NCBI RefSeq assembly: GCF_005484585.1
Contig: NZ_CP039435.1
Span: 682,001-746,000, forward strand
Length of the DNA: 64,000 bases
Source: Brevundimonas sp. SGAir0440
Lineage (GTDB): Bacteria > Pseudomonadota > Alphaproteobacteria > Caulobacterales > Caulobacteraceae
Direction of reading: 5' to 3'
The position numbers and the translations under genes were made by a program. Below are positions 16,188 to 23,407 of this stretch, piece after piece; position 1 is the stretch's first letter; the number at the start of each line of letters is the position of its first letter. Under the pieces are notes generated by a model. The model did not search any database, was not told where the DNA came from, and saw nothing but the letters and a program-made list of their open reading frames with translations.

Positions 16188-16525
16188 GACGACGCCTCCT
16201 TGCTTTCCACGGCCGCCCGAAGGCCGGCCTTGATGATGCGCCCCACCAGATTGAAGAAGCCGCGCGGGTCGTTGGCGGCCATCCAGCCGATCGCCAGGGC
16301 CACGACGCGGAAGTCCAGCACCTTGACCAAGGCGACGATCGACGGCGTCGCCGCCTCGGCCGCCACCGGCCCGGCGAAGACGCCGATGCACAACGACAGC
16401 CAGGCCCGCACCCGCGCCTCGCGCGTCGCGCCCTTAGACCCATAGGCCGGGATCATGCCGAGGCCGCCCGCGATCAGGCCGCCACACAGGCCCCAGAACA
16501 GCGGCAGTTCACGCGGGTCGAACAT
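16184..16525 (-). CDS. Holin-like membrane protein
   Basis: 113 residues, beginning MFDPRELPLFWGLCGGLIAGGLGM, then a basic loop (SKGATREARVRAW), a second span (LSLCIGVFAGPVAAEAA), a third hydrophobic stretch (VVALAIGWMAAND) and a basic tail. Size, topology and place in the lysis region fit a phage holin, which would release the signal-less endolysin. The family cannot be named with certainty by eye. Confidence 0.6.
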   Translation of the reverse strand: MFDPRELPLFWGLCGGLIAGGLGMIPAYGSKGATREARVRAWLSLCIGVFAGPVAAEAATPSIVALVKVLDFRVVALAIGWMAANDPRGFFNLVGRIIKAGLRAAVESKEASS

Positions 16526-16608
16526 CCGCCCCTCCGATAGTCAGGCCGTGTGGAACAGCCGTCGGGCGGCTTGTGGAACCGGGTGGGTCCGCGAGGCGCT
16601 TGCCCCTC

Positions 16609-16707
16609 ATGGACATGACCACGATGCTTCTTCTGATGCTGATCGCCGCGACGGTGATTGGCGCCATGGCGCTCAACGCTCGCCAGCACACAGACGGCGA
16701 GGCCTGA
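16609..16707 (+). CDS. 32-residue membrane peptide, forward strand
   Basis: MDMTTMLLLMLIAATVIGAMALNARQHTDGEA: one membrane span and a short polar tail. It is opposite to the surrounding late genes and followed 2 bp later by another small membrane ORF. Reality uncertain; too short for statistical support. Confidence 0.35.
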   Translation: MDMTTMLLLMLIAATVIGAMALNARQHTDGEA

Positions 16708-16709
16708 TT

Positions 16710-16868
16710 ATGGAATTGGTCTTGCTTTTTATCGGCGCGCTGGTGCTGGCGGGAGCTTTGTTCGCGGCGTCCAGCCGAATAGAGGGCTGGAGCAAGCCAA
16801 ACCACTTCACCGACAAAGACGCGGACGGCGAACCAGACGAGCCGAACGGGCCGGCGAAAGGCCTTTAG
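16710..16868 (+). CDS. 52-residue membrane protein, forward strand
   Basis: Begins MELVLLFIGALVLAGALFAASS (one membrane span), then a hydrophilic, acidic tail (KPNHFTDKDADGEPDEPN). It starts just after the 32-residue ORF, with GCGAGG upstream, and its stop overlaps the end of the convergent gene at 16865. The contrast between anchor and charged tail looks genuine. Could be a holin partner or a membrane decoy. Confidence 0.45.
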   Translation: MELVLLFIGALVLAGALFAASSRIEGWSKPNHFTDKDADGEPDEPNGPAKGL

Positions 16869-17224
16869 GCCTCGGCCGGTGTAACAGGGGCCGGCTGGGC
16901 ATCATCGGCGGGAGGCGCGGGCTGCAAGGCGGCGACGCGGGTTTGGGCCGCCGTCAGGCCGCCTTCGAACGACGCGACGATGCGCTGGAGCATCTGTTTC
17001 GTGCCTTCTGCTCCAGGCTGGCCCAACGGGCGGGCCAGATTGTCGGCGATGGCTTCCACCGCGGCCTTGAGCAGGGCTAAGAACGCCTGCCCCTTCGTGC
17101 CGGTCAGCAGATCCACGGCGGCCTGCGCGGACGGGAGGCAGGCTGCTTTCGCCAGAGCAGCAGCTTCGGCCATCATGGCTTCGGCCTCAGCCAGCTTTTC
17201 GGCGTCGGTTTTTTCGGTCGCCAT
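16865..17224 (-). CDS. Alanine-rich helical hypothetical protein
   Basis: 119 residues: MATEKTDAEKLAEAEAMMAEAAALAKAAC, then AFLALLKAAVEAIADNLARPLG, and a proline/alanine-rich C-terminus (QPAPPADDAQPAPVTPAEA). It is mostly helical, soluble and coiled-coil-prone. It lies between two small membrane-protein genes on the late strand. No function recognised. Confidence 0.6.
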   Translation of the reverse strand: MATEKTDAEKLAEAEAMMAEAAALAKAACLPSAQAAVDLLTGTKGQAFLALLKAAVEAIADNLARPLGQPGAEGTKQMLQRIVASFEGGLTAAQTRVAALQPAPPADDAQPAPVTPAEA

Positions 17225-17226
17225 GA

Positions 17227-17367
17227 TCAGTCCTCACCACGCGGGCGGGCCGGCGACTGCGGGCCGCGCCGGCGGATCGAACCGGCCGATTTCGGCTTGC
17301 GGGTCAGGGCGTAGACGGCGAAGCAGACGACAGCGACGACGAACAGGACAGCGAGGATCGCATCCAT
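17227..17367 (-). CDS. 46-residue single-span membrane protein
   Basis: Begins at ATG 17367, with AAGGAG about six bases upstream. MDAILAVLFVVAVVCFAVYAL is a membrane span, followed by a strongly basic tail rich in arginine and proline. The strong ribosome site and the 2-bp gap to the next gene support it. The N-out/basic-in arrangement fits a pinholin-like or regulatory lysis peptide. Confidence 0.6.
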   Translation of the reverse strand: MDAILAVLFVVAVVCFAVYALTRKPKSAGSIRRRGPQSPARPRGED

Positions 17368-17390
17368 GGCAGGCTCCTTGGGTTGAGGGG

Positions 17391-19157
17391 TTATACGTTG
17401 TCGGAGAACTCGACGTTGACGTAGACGAGGTCCACGTCGCCGCCCTTGGCCACCAGTCCGACGAACAGGGCGGTCTTGGTTTGGCCGGCCGCCAGCGTCG
17501 TGTTGAACACGGGCGTGAAGCCGGTTGAGGGATAGCTGATCGACGTGTCGCCAGAGACGCGGGACCAGGTGCAGGTCGCGCCCGAGGTTCCCGTGTAGCA
17601 GGTGACGATAACGTCATTCAGGGCGGTGCTGATCGGCCCAGCGCCTGTGCGCGACCGGCTGATCTGCGTCGGCGTCACCTTGGCCCAGAAGAGCGGGGCA
17701 GGAAGGGGGCCGTAGGCGCCCGACTGGTCCTGCCAGAATCCTGCGTTGGCCTTCGTCATCGAGCCCAAGCCAATGTTGCTGGGGCCAGCCCAATGGATCA
17801 AATTGTCTGGGCCGAAAGGCGGGCCATTCGCGATCACCCGGCGCGTAGAGCCCCAAACGCCCTGCTGGGTCTGTGACGCGGTGTCGATGACGGTGTTCTC
17901 GCCGAAATAGACTTGCTCGGCCTCGAGTGCGATGAAGTTGCCAAAGGCGGAAGACTGCAGGCCAATCCTTGTCGGCTTGCCGCCAGCGGCGTCCGCAACC
18001 TTGTACCAACTCGCGATGGCGTGCTGGTTCTCCAGATCGATGATGGCGAGGGACTGGTCGGTGACGGTTGCCGAAATCTCCGCGTCCGTCGTCATGTCGT
18101 TGAACGGGGCTGCGACCGTCCCGGTATTGACCATGACCATTCCGGCGTCTGAATAGCCGCCCGATCCGGCGTAGGCGTAAATATCGGCCCGTGCGCGGAT
18201 CGCATTGGCCGGAGCCACGCTGCCGATGCTCTTGCGTTGTTCGCCAGCACCCGCGATCTCGGCTCCGTTGGCTATGGACTGACCGGGGCCGTCGACCTGC
18301 GCCGCCGCGTCGCTGAAGTAGCGAAGACGCACGCCCATCCAGCCGCCGTTCCGCTGGCTCAACAGTGAGGCGCCGACGAAGTAAGTTTCTCCGCCGAAAA
18401 CTGGAAAAGGCGCACTGAGAGCGGACCAGTTCGCGGCATTCGCTGTGATCACCCGTCCGCGAACCGGGTTCGCCACGCCGACCGCGCCGGCATTCAGCAG
18501 CCAGCCCCTGGCGCCATCCGCCAGTCCCCCGTTCGGCACGTGGTTTGGGCGAACGGCCTGTCGTGCGGAGAGCTGGTTGATGGCGTCTGCACGAGCGCCG
18601 GCTTCCGTAGCCAGCGCGATTTCCAGATCAATGACGCCTGCCTCTGCCGTTGTTGTGCGAGCCTCTACTTCCTCCAGCGCGGTTGCCGACGCCTTTCCTC
18701 GAAGGTCAACCTCGGCTTGATCCAGCCGCCCTACAGCCGCCGAGACTTCGCCGTTCAGCCCCGACAGGTCGACGCTGATCTGCTGCAGGTCCTCGGCGGA
18801 CGCCTTGCCGGATTCCAGATCAATCAGGGCTTCCTGGTGATCGATCAGGGTGGCGGCGAAGGAAGCGGAGGTCTCGCTGTCCACAAAGGGCGCGGCCTCG
18901 CTCCCTGGATTGATCATCGCCAATCCAAAGTCAAAGTAGCCCGCCCCACCCGCGTCTTGAACGATGAATGCCGCACGAACTGCATTGACGGGGTGTGTGA
19001 TCGCCATCACGAACAGCGGTGCGCCCTCCGGGCCTTTCGCCACCAGAGCGGCAGCGGGCAGGGCGGCGACTGCGCCGAACAGCGCGGTCAAACGCTGGCC
19101 TTCGATCGTCTTGGACTCTGCTGGGGTCACGGCGCTCTCACGGGTATGAGCATCCAT
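17391..19157 (-). CDS. Tail fibre / tail tip (J-like C-terminal) receptor-binding protein
   Basis: 588 residues. Regions: 60-118 (FVDSETSASFAATLIDHQEALIDLE) repeated at 320-378 (FNDMTTDAEISATVTDQSLAIIDLE); a coiled coil at about 125-200; a jelly-roll-like binding module at 205-355 (VPNGGLADGARGWLLN); a DUF1983-like tip segment near 380-425 (ASWYKVADAAGGKPTRIGLQ); and a C-terminal beta domain. Such proteins bind host surface sugars or receptors. The N-terminal part that would attach it to a tail hub is missing and the first module is partial, so it seems to be the distal piece of a longer tip protein. It is the only structural gene in the element. Confidence 0.75.
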   Translation of the reverse strand: MDAHTRESAVTPAESKTIEGQRLTALFGAVAALPAAALVAKGPEGAPLFVMAITHPVNAVRAAFIVQDAGGAGYFDFGLAMINPGSEAAPFVDSETSASFAATLIDHQEALIDLESGKASAEDLQQISVDLSGLNGEVSAAVGRLDQAEVDLRGKASATALEEVEARTTTAEAGVIDLEIALATEAGARADAINQLSARQAVRPNHVPNGGLADGARGWLLNAGAVGVANPVRGRVITANAANWSALSAPFPVFGGETYFVGASLLSQRNGGWMGVRLRYFSDAAAQVDGPGQSIANGAEIAGAGEQRKSIGSVAPANAIRARADIYAYAGSGGYSDAGMVMVNTGTVAAPFNDMTTDAEISATVTDQSLAIIDLENQHAIASWYKVADAAGGKPTRIGLQSSAFGNFIALEAEQVYFGENTVIDTASQTQQGVWGSTRRVIANGPPFGPDNLIHWAGPSNIGLGSMTKANAGFWQDQSGAYGPLPAPLFWAKVTPTQISRSRTGAGPISTALNDVIVTCYTGTSGATCTWSRVSGDTSISYPSTGFTPVFNTTLAAGQTKTALFVGLVAKGGDVDLVYVNVEFSDNV

Positions 19158-19240
19158 TGTCCGCCTCGCGATGTCTACGGGTGTCGCTGCCGATCACCAG
19201 AGCCAGCCCTATGCCGCAGCGCAGACGTGGTCGGTGGCAG

Positions 19241-19274
19241 AAACGAAAACGGCCCCGCCGCGAGGAGGAGCCGT
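19241..19274 (-). terminator. Intrinsic terminator (reverse strand)
   Basis: Read on the reverse strand, ACGGCTCC pairs with GGGGCCGT across a 10-base loop (19249-19274), followed by TTTCGTTT (19241-19248). It ends the early reverse transcript before the tail fibre gene, so the late genes need their own promoter in 19158-19240. Confidence 0.65.
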
Positions 19275-19352
19275 CTGATGGGCAAATCGCCCGTTTGCCT
19301 GATGTCGCCCAAGTGAAGCCCCGCGTCAAGTTCGGACATCGCCGGCTAGAGA

Positions 19353-19835
19353 TCAGAGCTTCCCTTGAATCGCGAGGGAAGTTGCAATGACGAGCGGATA
19401 TCCGGCTCCCAGAAGGAACGCCACCATGGATGTGATGGCGCATCCTGCAGCAAACTTCCTCGACTCCTTGGCGGCTAGAGTCTCGGTATTGACCGCCCCT
19501 TCATCAACTTTGCCTTCCTCGCCAATCTGTCGCCACGTGTTGTTTGCCGCTTCGTAGCGCCCTTCGCTTTCATCATGTCGCCAAGCAGCACCCAGCGCGC
19601 CCATCGCCATAAAGCCCGCAGCGACACCAAGTAGGAACGGCCACATAGACGGCAGCAGGCGGTAAAGCGCGAGCGCGTTTTCGGTCGGCGCGACAATAGC
19701 TGCGCAGCCAAGCAGCGCGGCTCCATTGCCGAGGCAGAGGGTGGTTACCCACTTCTTCGAGACTTCGTCGGCATGCGACGCTGCGCTGGCTATGTTGGCC
19801 TCCAGCAGCTTCTTGTAACCCTCTGTCTCGGTCAT
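19353..19835 (-). CDS. Membrane protein of unknown function
   Basis: 160 residues with a soluble helical N-terminus (TEGYKKLLEANIASAASHADEVSKKW) and three membrane spans (TTLCLGNGAALLGCAAIV; PFLLGVAAGFMAMGALGAAW; ITSMVAFLLGAGYPLVIATSLA). Between spans 2 and 3 lies a charged helical segment. This layout resembles small alphaproteobacterial membrane proteins of unknown role. In a phage element, superinfection exclusion is possible but unsupported. It is the last gene of the reverse early cluster. Confidence 0.65.
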   Translation of the reverse strand: MTETEGYKKLLEANIASAASHADEVSKKWVTTLCLGNGAALLGCAAIVAPTENALALYRLLPSMWPFLLGVAAGFMAMGALGAAWRHDESEGRYEAANNTWRQIGEEGKVDEGAVNTETLAAKESRKFAAGCAITSMVAFLLGAGYPLVIATSLAIQGKL

Positions 19836-19838
19836 CTT

Positions 19839-20375
19839 TTACCCCAGCCCATACACAATAGCGCAGGTGTCAAGCGCAAACGTCAAGTCGTCCTTAGTCC
19901 GGCTACGGGCGCGGCTTCCGGACACTAGTTCGTTGATCATGAAGCCTTGGCCCGCAATCAGGTTAAGGGCTGTGATGGACCGGAGGGCGGGATGTTCTCG
20001 CGGAAGGAGGGGGAGCATTCCTTTAGCCCCAGGCTTCGTGTCTACGCCGCAGATCATCCGATAGATGCACATAATCCGATCGATCGCCTCGGCACGCTTA
20101 TCGCTCCAGTTTTCACCGCCGTGAGGGACGATCTCTTTCGACGGGTCCAACTGGCGCGGCGTCATCTCTTTCTCCGGGTCCATCTTCTCATAGTCGATGC
20201 GGAAGCGTTGACCGGCGTCATGTTGCGTCTTTGTGATCGCCTTGCGTGCGAACAGGAAGTCCAAACCATCTTTCGCGATACGCGCCACACCAGCCGCACC
20301 CTCGATCTCGGATTGGTCGATGATCACGCCGCGTAGCGCTTCCAAGCTGCGCCGTTCGTCCAGCGCTGCGTCCAC
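19839..20375 (-). CDS. DUF6456-like phage protein, possible DNA-binding regulator
   Basis: 178 residues from GTG 20375. DFLFARKAITKTQHDAGQRFRIDYE, then GGENWSDKRAEAIDRIMCIYRMICG, and the C-terminal ALRSITALNLIAGQGFMINELV follow the pattern of DUF6456 and related alphaproteobacterial phage proteins (…AGeRyR.dy…ALdlva..g.sl..la). Proteins of this type are thought to act as DNA-binding regulators; the match here is by eye. In-frame codons upstream to the preceding TAA (EIDVRLTADQ) also look coding, so a non-standard upstream start is possible. Confidence 0.6.
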   Translation of the reverse strand: MDAALDERRSLEALRGVIIDQSEIEGAAGVARIAKDGLDFLFARKAITKTQHDAGQRFRIDYEKMDPEKEMTPRQLDPSKEIVPHGGENWSDKRAEAIDRIMCIYRMICGVDTKPGAKGMLPLLPREHPALRSITALNLIAGQGFMINELVSGSRARSRTKDDLTFALDTCAIVYGLG

Positions 20376-20405
20376 CTGGTCCGCAGTCAGCCTGACGTCG
20401 ATCTC

Positions 20406-20669
20406 TTACTGAAGCGCTTCCAGCATCCGATGGCCCAGCCGCTGATCTGCCAGGTCGTCCGAGGCAATCCGGTCTTCCGCAAGCCGCATGCGGTACTGCT
20501 GGTTCTCGGTCAGCCTGACGCCGCGGATCGTCACCGGCGCGGTGTTGTCATTGACGTGGTTGTCGTTGGCGCCGACGTTCCCCGGCGTGGGGCGCTTCCA
20601 TGATCCCGGCGCCGACGGCTGGGCATAGCGTTTCCGGTCGCGCTTCTTCGCACGGTCAGATTTGCTCAT
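20406..20669 (-). CDS. Small basic hypothetical protein
   Basis: 87 residues. Very basic N-terminus (MSKSDRAKKRDRKRYAQ), an asparagine-rich linker (NVGANDNHVNDNTAPV), and a C-terminal helix (TENQQYRMRLAEDRIASDDLADQRLGHRMLEAL). It could bind nucleic acid. It starts inside the preceding 39-residue ORF and is part of the overlapped reverse early cluster. Confidence 0.5.
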   Translation of the reverse strand: MSKSDRAKKRDRKRYAQPSAPGSWKRPTPGNVGANDNHVNDNTAPVTIRGVRLTENQQYRMRLAEDRIASDDLADQRLGHRMLEALQ

Positions 20670-20775
20670 CGCGAGCCTCCATGGCTCGAAGCTGCGCCAT
20701 CGCCGCGTTAGCCAAGGCGATGTCGCCCCAATAATTGGCGCGGATTACGATGAGGACGAGTTCAGCTTCGGTCAT
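20656..20775 (-). CDS. 39-residue hypothetical protein
   Basis: MTEAELVLIVIRANYWGDIALANAAMAQLRAMEARDEQI. Its start overlaps the stop of the upstream gene (ATGA) and its end overlaps the next start, so it fits the coupled chain of small genes. Function unknown; the regular overlaps are the main support. Confidence 0.45.
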   Translation of the reverse strand: MTEAELVLIVIRANYWGDIALANAAMAQLRAMEARDEQI

Positions 20776-20966
20776 TCGATCCAGCCTCGGCCGCGAAGGT
20801 GATCGCGGTTCATGATCGGACGCTCGTCCTCAGCTACGCGATACGGCTCCGATAACAGGCCATAGGTCAGCCCGATGATGGTTTCGATCTGGCGATCGGT
20901 GCGGCCGGCGGTGCGCAGGCGCTTGACCTCGTCGGCTTGGTTCTGGGTGATGCGGGCGATGCTCAT
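20772..20966 (-). CDS. Small helix-turn-helix-like protein
   Basis: 64 residues. ITQNQADEVKRLRTAGRTDRQIETIIGLTYGLL reads as a helix-turn-helix of the resolvase/Sigma-70 region 4 sort (…L...G.sd..I....gl....). It may be an early regulator. Both ends overlap neighbours as ATGA. Confidence 0.5.
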   Translation of the reverse strand: MSIARITQNQADEVKRLRTAGRTDRQIETIIGLTYGLLSEPYRVAEDERPIMNRDHLRGRGWIE

Positions 20967-21172
20967 ACCCAGGTCGCCCGGCTCGGGCTAAACGACAGGG
21001 CGGAAGGCGGCATTGGCGGCCGGTCGAAGTTTGAACGATTGTCTGCGAGAAGCGGCACGGTTTCGATCCATCGGCGCACGTCCGCTGCCCAAGCAACGAT
21101 CTCGCCGTATCTGTCGATGATTTTGACGCTGACCTTCAGGCTGGCGTGAACCTCCTTCGCTTTCGCCAGCAC
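20963..21172 (-). CDS. Small hypothetical protein
   Basis: 69 residues from GTG 21172 (VLAKAKEVHASLKVSVKIIDRYGEIVAWAADVRRWIETVPLL). In-frame codons upstream (LTATFAPTAAE) also look coding and would need a CTG start overlapping the stop of the 26-residue ORF. A DRYGEIVAWAADVRRW helix is the main feature. It opens or nearly opens the reverse early cluster. Confidence 0.45.
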   Translation of the reverse strand: MLAKAKEVHASLKVSVKIIDRYGEIVAWAADVRRWIETVPLLADNRSNFDRPPMPPSALSFSPSRATWV

Positions 21173-21192
21173 TTCGGCGGCCGTGGGCGCGA

Positions 21193-21576
21193 ATGTGGCC
21201 GTCAGGAGATCTCGTTGCAGGTCTTAGCGACCGCCGCTGGTGGCAGCTGCAGTTGCTCCAGCGCCTCTATCAGCGCCTCCATGTAGAACTCCGGGCTGTG
21301 GGGCCGAACGTTGCGACCAACGCCGCCACGCTGCGAGACCGAAGCTACCCGTCAGACTGGCGCGCGATGCTGGACGGCTTCCTGTCAGTTCACGACGGCG
21401 GCCGGGATGCGGTGCGCGCCGCTTATGACGCGCGGCTTCTGGCAAGCGATCTAGTCGACGTCGTCCTCGATCCTCGTGACGGAATCAAGCAGCCGGTCCT
21501 GTTGTTCCGCACCATTCACGGCACCGGCATCCAGGCGCGACCCGGCGAGGTCTGGAAGTGGGAGAAGGTCAAATGA
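21193..21576 (+). CDS. Hypothetical protein, first gene of forward early operon
   Basis: 127 residues from ATG 21193; a shorter start at ATG 21369 (MLDGFLSVHDGGRDAV) is equally plausible and would avoid overlap with reverse-strand genes. The C-terminal half (AVRAAYDARLLASDLVDVVLDPRDGIKQPVLLF, then GEVWKWEKVK) looks genuine. Its stop overlaps the next start (ATGA), so it is coupled to the S24-like gene. No domain recognised. Confidence 0.5.
   Translation: MWPSGDLVAGLSDRRWWQLQLLQRLYQRLHVELRAVGPNVATNAATLRDRSYPSDWRAMLDGFLSVHDGGRDAVRAAYDARLLASDLVDVVLDPRDGIKQPVLLFRTIHGTGIQARPGEVWKWEKVK
21202..21282 (-). CDS. 26-residue ORF, possible leader of reverse early cluster
   Basis: MEALIEALEQLQLPPAAVAKTCNEIS from ATG 21282, with GGAG six bases upstream. 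The helix-like protein character and good ribosome site suggest it is translated, just ahead of the 21172 gene. It lies over the 5' part of the forward 21193 ORF, so only one of the two can be fully right. Confidence 0.35.
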   Translation of the reverse strand: MEALIEALEQLQLPPAAVAKTCNEIS

Positions 21577-21920
21577 CCCCGGCCGTGTTCGAACACCCCG
21601 GCGTCCGCGCGTTCGAAGTCCGCGGCGAAGGCATGGCGCCGACGGTGCGGGCCGGCGACTTCCTGATGGTTCGCCACGCCCACGGCTATGACGGGGAGGG
21701 CGTCTACATCCTCGACTTCATCGGCGACGGCGGCGCGCCCTATCGGGCTGAACGCGTCCCGGTCATGGGCCGGCGCGAGGTCAGGATCCACCACGACAAC
21801 CCGGCCTACAGCCGTCACGTCATCGGCCTGGACGAGTTCAACAACGTCTGCCGCGCCAAGGTCGTGGCCGAGCTGCGGATGAAGGTGTCGCGCTGCGAGC
21901 TGAAGGAGTTGGCGGCATGA
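21573..21920 (+). CDS. S24/LexA-like domain protein without catalytic residues or HTH
   Basis: 115 residues from ATG 21573. The fold pattern of phage-repressor/LexA C-terminal domains is clear: FEVRGEGMAPTVRAGDFLMV, then GVYILDF, then VRIHHDNPAYSRHVI. The catalytic serine of GDSM/GNSM reads glycine (GEGM, residue 20), and the lysine expected in the YvVKrl segment is absent (PYRAERVPV). No DNA-binding N-terminus exists. So it cannot self-cleave; it might act as a binding partner or decoy for LexA/CI-type repressors, which is speculation. Start and stop overlap neighbours as ATGA. Confidence 0.75.
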   Translation: MTPAVFEHPGVRAFEVRGEGMAPTVRAGDFLMVRHAHGYDGEGVYILDFIGDGGAPYRAERVPVMGRREVRIHHDNPAYSRHVIGLDEFNNVCRAKVVAELRMKVSRCELKELAA

Positions 21921-22243
21921 GACTTGTAGCGATCATTCGAGTTGCTTGGCTCAGATACCGAATCCGGCGCAACACCGCCGCTGCTGCTTCACGGATGTCG
22001 AAGCTGGGCGACGTCATGGAACTGAAGGCCATGATCGGGACGCGCTGGGAATACCGAGCAGTCGATGCTGCGGTCCGGATCGTGCATGAAACGCTTGAAG
22101 ACCAGCGCTTCAATGGGCCCTGGCGGCCTGATCATCGCCGGGTAGCCCTACAAGTCATCCGCGAGCTGTTCGACGCGACTTTCCCTCCGGGGTTCGTCAG
22201 CGACGTGTTCGAGATGGTCGAGATGATGGAGCCTGCTCGATGA
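21917..22243 (+). CDS. Hypothetical protein in forward early operon
   Basis: 108 residues. Basic, hydrophobic N-terminus (RLVAIIRVAWLRYRIRRNTAAAASRM), then helices TRWEYRAVDAAVRIVHETLEDQRF and RRVALQVIRELFDATFPPGFVSDVFEMVEMM. Soluble, function unknown. It overlaps both neighbours by 4 bp. Confidence 0.6.
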   Translation: MRLVAIIRVAWLRYRIRRNTAAAASRMSKLGDVMELKAMIGTRWEYRAVDAAVRIVHETLEDQRFNGPWRPDHRRVALQVIRELFDATFPPGFVSDVFEMVEMMEPAR

Positions 22244-22347
22244 TCATCCATCGCTTGCGTGAAATCCAGAAGTCGCCCCATCAGACGACCCATCAGCAGC
22301 TTGATGCCCTGTTTCCGGCAGAGATCGTGGAGGAAGTGCTGCGATGA
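22240..22347 (+). CDS. 35-residue hypothetical protein
   Basis: MIIHRLREIQKSPHQTTHQQ then LDALFPAEIVEEVLR. Start and stop both overlap neighbouring genes as ATGA, which strongly suggests translation in the chain. Function unknown. Confidence 0.5.
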   Translation: MIIHRLREIQKSPHQTTHQQLDALFPAEIVEEVLR

Positions 22348-22586
22348 CCAGGGCCGCCAACTGCAACGAGCCGCGCCGAAAGAAGGCCTGTGACCTCCCA
22401 CCTGGCTCCAAGCTGGCCTACACCGTCGACGAGGCCGGCTCAGCCATGGGCGTCAGCAGGACCACCGTCTTCGACATGATCCGAAACGGCGAGGTCATTG
22501 CTAAAAAGCTGCGTGGTCGCACGATCATCACCCGCGATGAACTGCAGCGGGTCATCGACGAGGCGCCACCGGCTCGCGCGGCTTAA
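22344..22586 (+). CDS. Excisionase-like helix-turn-helix protein
   Basis: 80 residues. LAYTVDEAGSAMGVSRTTVFDMIRNGEVIAKKLRGRTIITRDELQRVID is a typical excisionase/HTH_17 winged-helix pattern (yTv.Ea...lgvs..tv..li..G.l.a.k.grr.lI....l...i). As last gene of the forward early operon, and convergent with the integrase block, it is the obvious candidate for directing excision. Direct evidence is lacking; some such proteins act only as regulators. Confidence 0.75.
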   Translation: MTRAANCNEPRRKKACDLPPGSKLAYTVDEAGSAMGVSRTTVFDMIRNGEVIAKKLRGRTIITRDELQRVIDEAPPARAA

Positions 22587-23407
22587 AGGTCGTGCAGCCC
22601 CGGGTATTGAAGCTCAAGCTCCCAGCGACGCCGATGGAATGTCGCCTGGGCGCAACCGATGCCGGCTTCAGCACAGAGCTTTATCACCTCGTCCCGATAT
22701 AGAGGGTTCATGGCAGCGCCCAGGATCACCCGTGAAACGACGCCCTGCGGAAGCGTCTTCAGCCCCTCCGGCTCGTGCATCACCGCCCGCCATTCGGCTT
22801 CATATTCCCAGACCGACGACTTCGGTAGAGCGCCTTCACCACCTTGGCGTCGCCGGTGTCGAACAGGACATCGACCACCGGCCGCTCCTGATCATAGTGG
22901 ACGGGGAGCGACGTCGTGACGACGCTCTCAGGCTCCCAGCGATTTAGCTCGATGCAGACCCCTGCATGGGCTTGCGCGTAGTGCGACCACATCAGCAGGC
23001 TATCCCACTTTTCAGACATCGAGAGCGCGCAGGTATTGCTCAGGGTCTGCTGCAGCCCGGCTTCGAGCAAATCAGTGAGCTCGCCTGTGTCTTTCATCGC
23101 GGACACTTCCTTCGCTCGTTTCCGTCGCTCCTTCCCCCGATCCGAGGCCAGACTCATAGAACGACGCTGAGAGGGCGCGCCGCCTTTGGTCAGGCCTGCC
23201 AGCGATGACTGGTGCCGGGAAGCAGTCGAACGGGTCGTTGAAGCTGAGGGGGGTGGCGAACCAGATGCGGTTCCTGATCAAGATGTCCCGAAGCTTGGCG
23301 ATGTCGTCCTGAGAGGATGCGCCCCTGCATTTGTAGAGCACAAGCGGCTCCTTCAGGACGGCGCGATCGACAAGCGCCTGCAACACACCTGAGTCGAACG
23401 TCGTCAC
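22583..23407 (-). pseudogene. DUF2971 protein gene broken by two frameshifts
   Basis: Starts at GTG 23407, overlapping the integrase stop. The pieces read in family order across three frames: ILIRNRIWFATPLSFNDPFDC (N-terminal), then CALSMSEKWDSLLMWSHYAQAHAGVCIEL (middle), then SSVWEYEAEWRAVMHEPEGL (C-terminal). The shifts fall near 23130-23160 and near 22815, the second being loss of one base in the codon before AAG TCG. DUF2971 proteins are common on mobile elements and in defence regions but their biochemistry is unclear. The disruption could be true decay or sequencing error. Confidence 0.7.
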
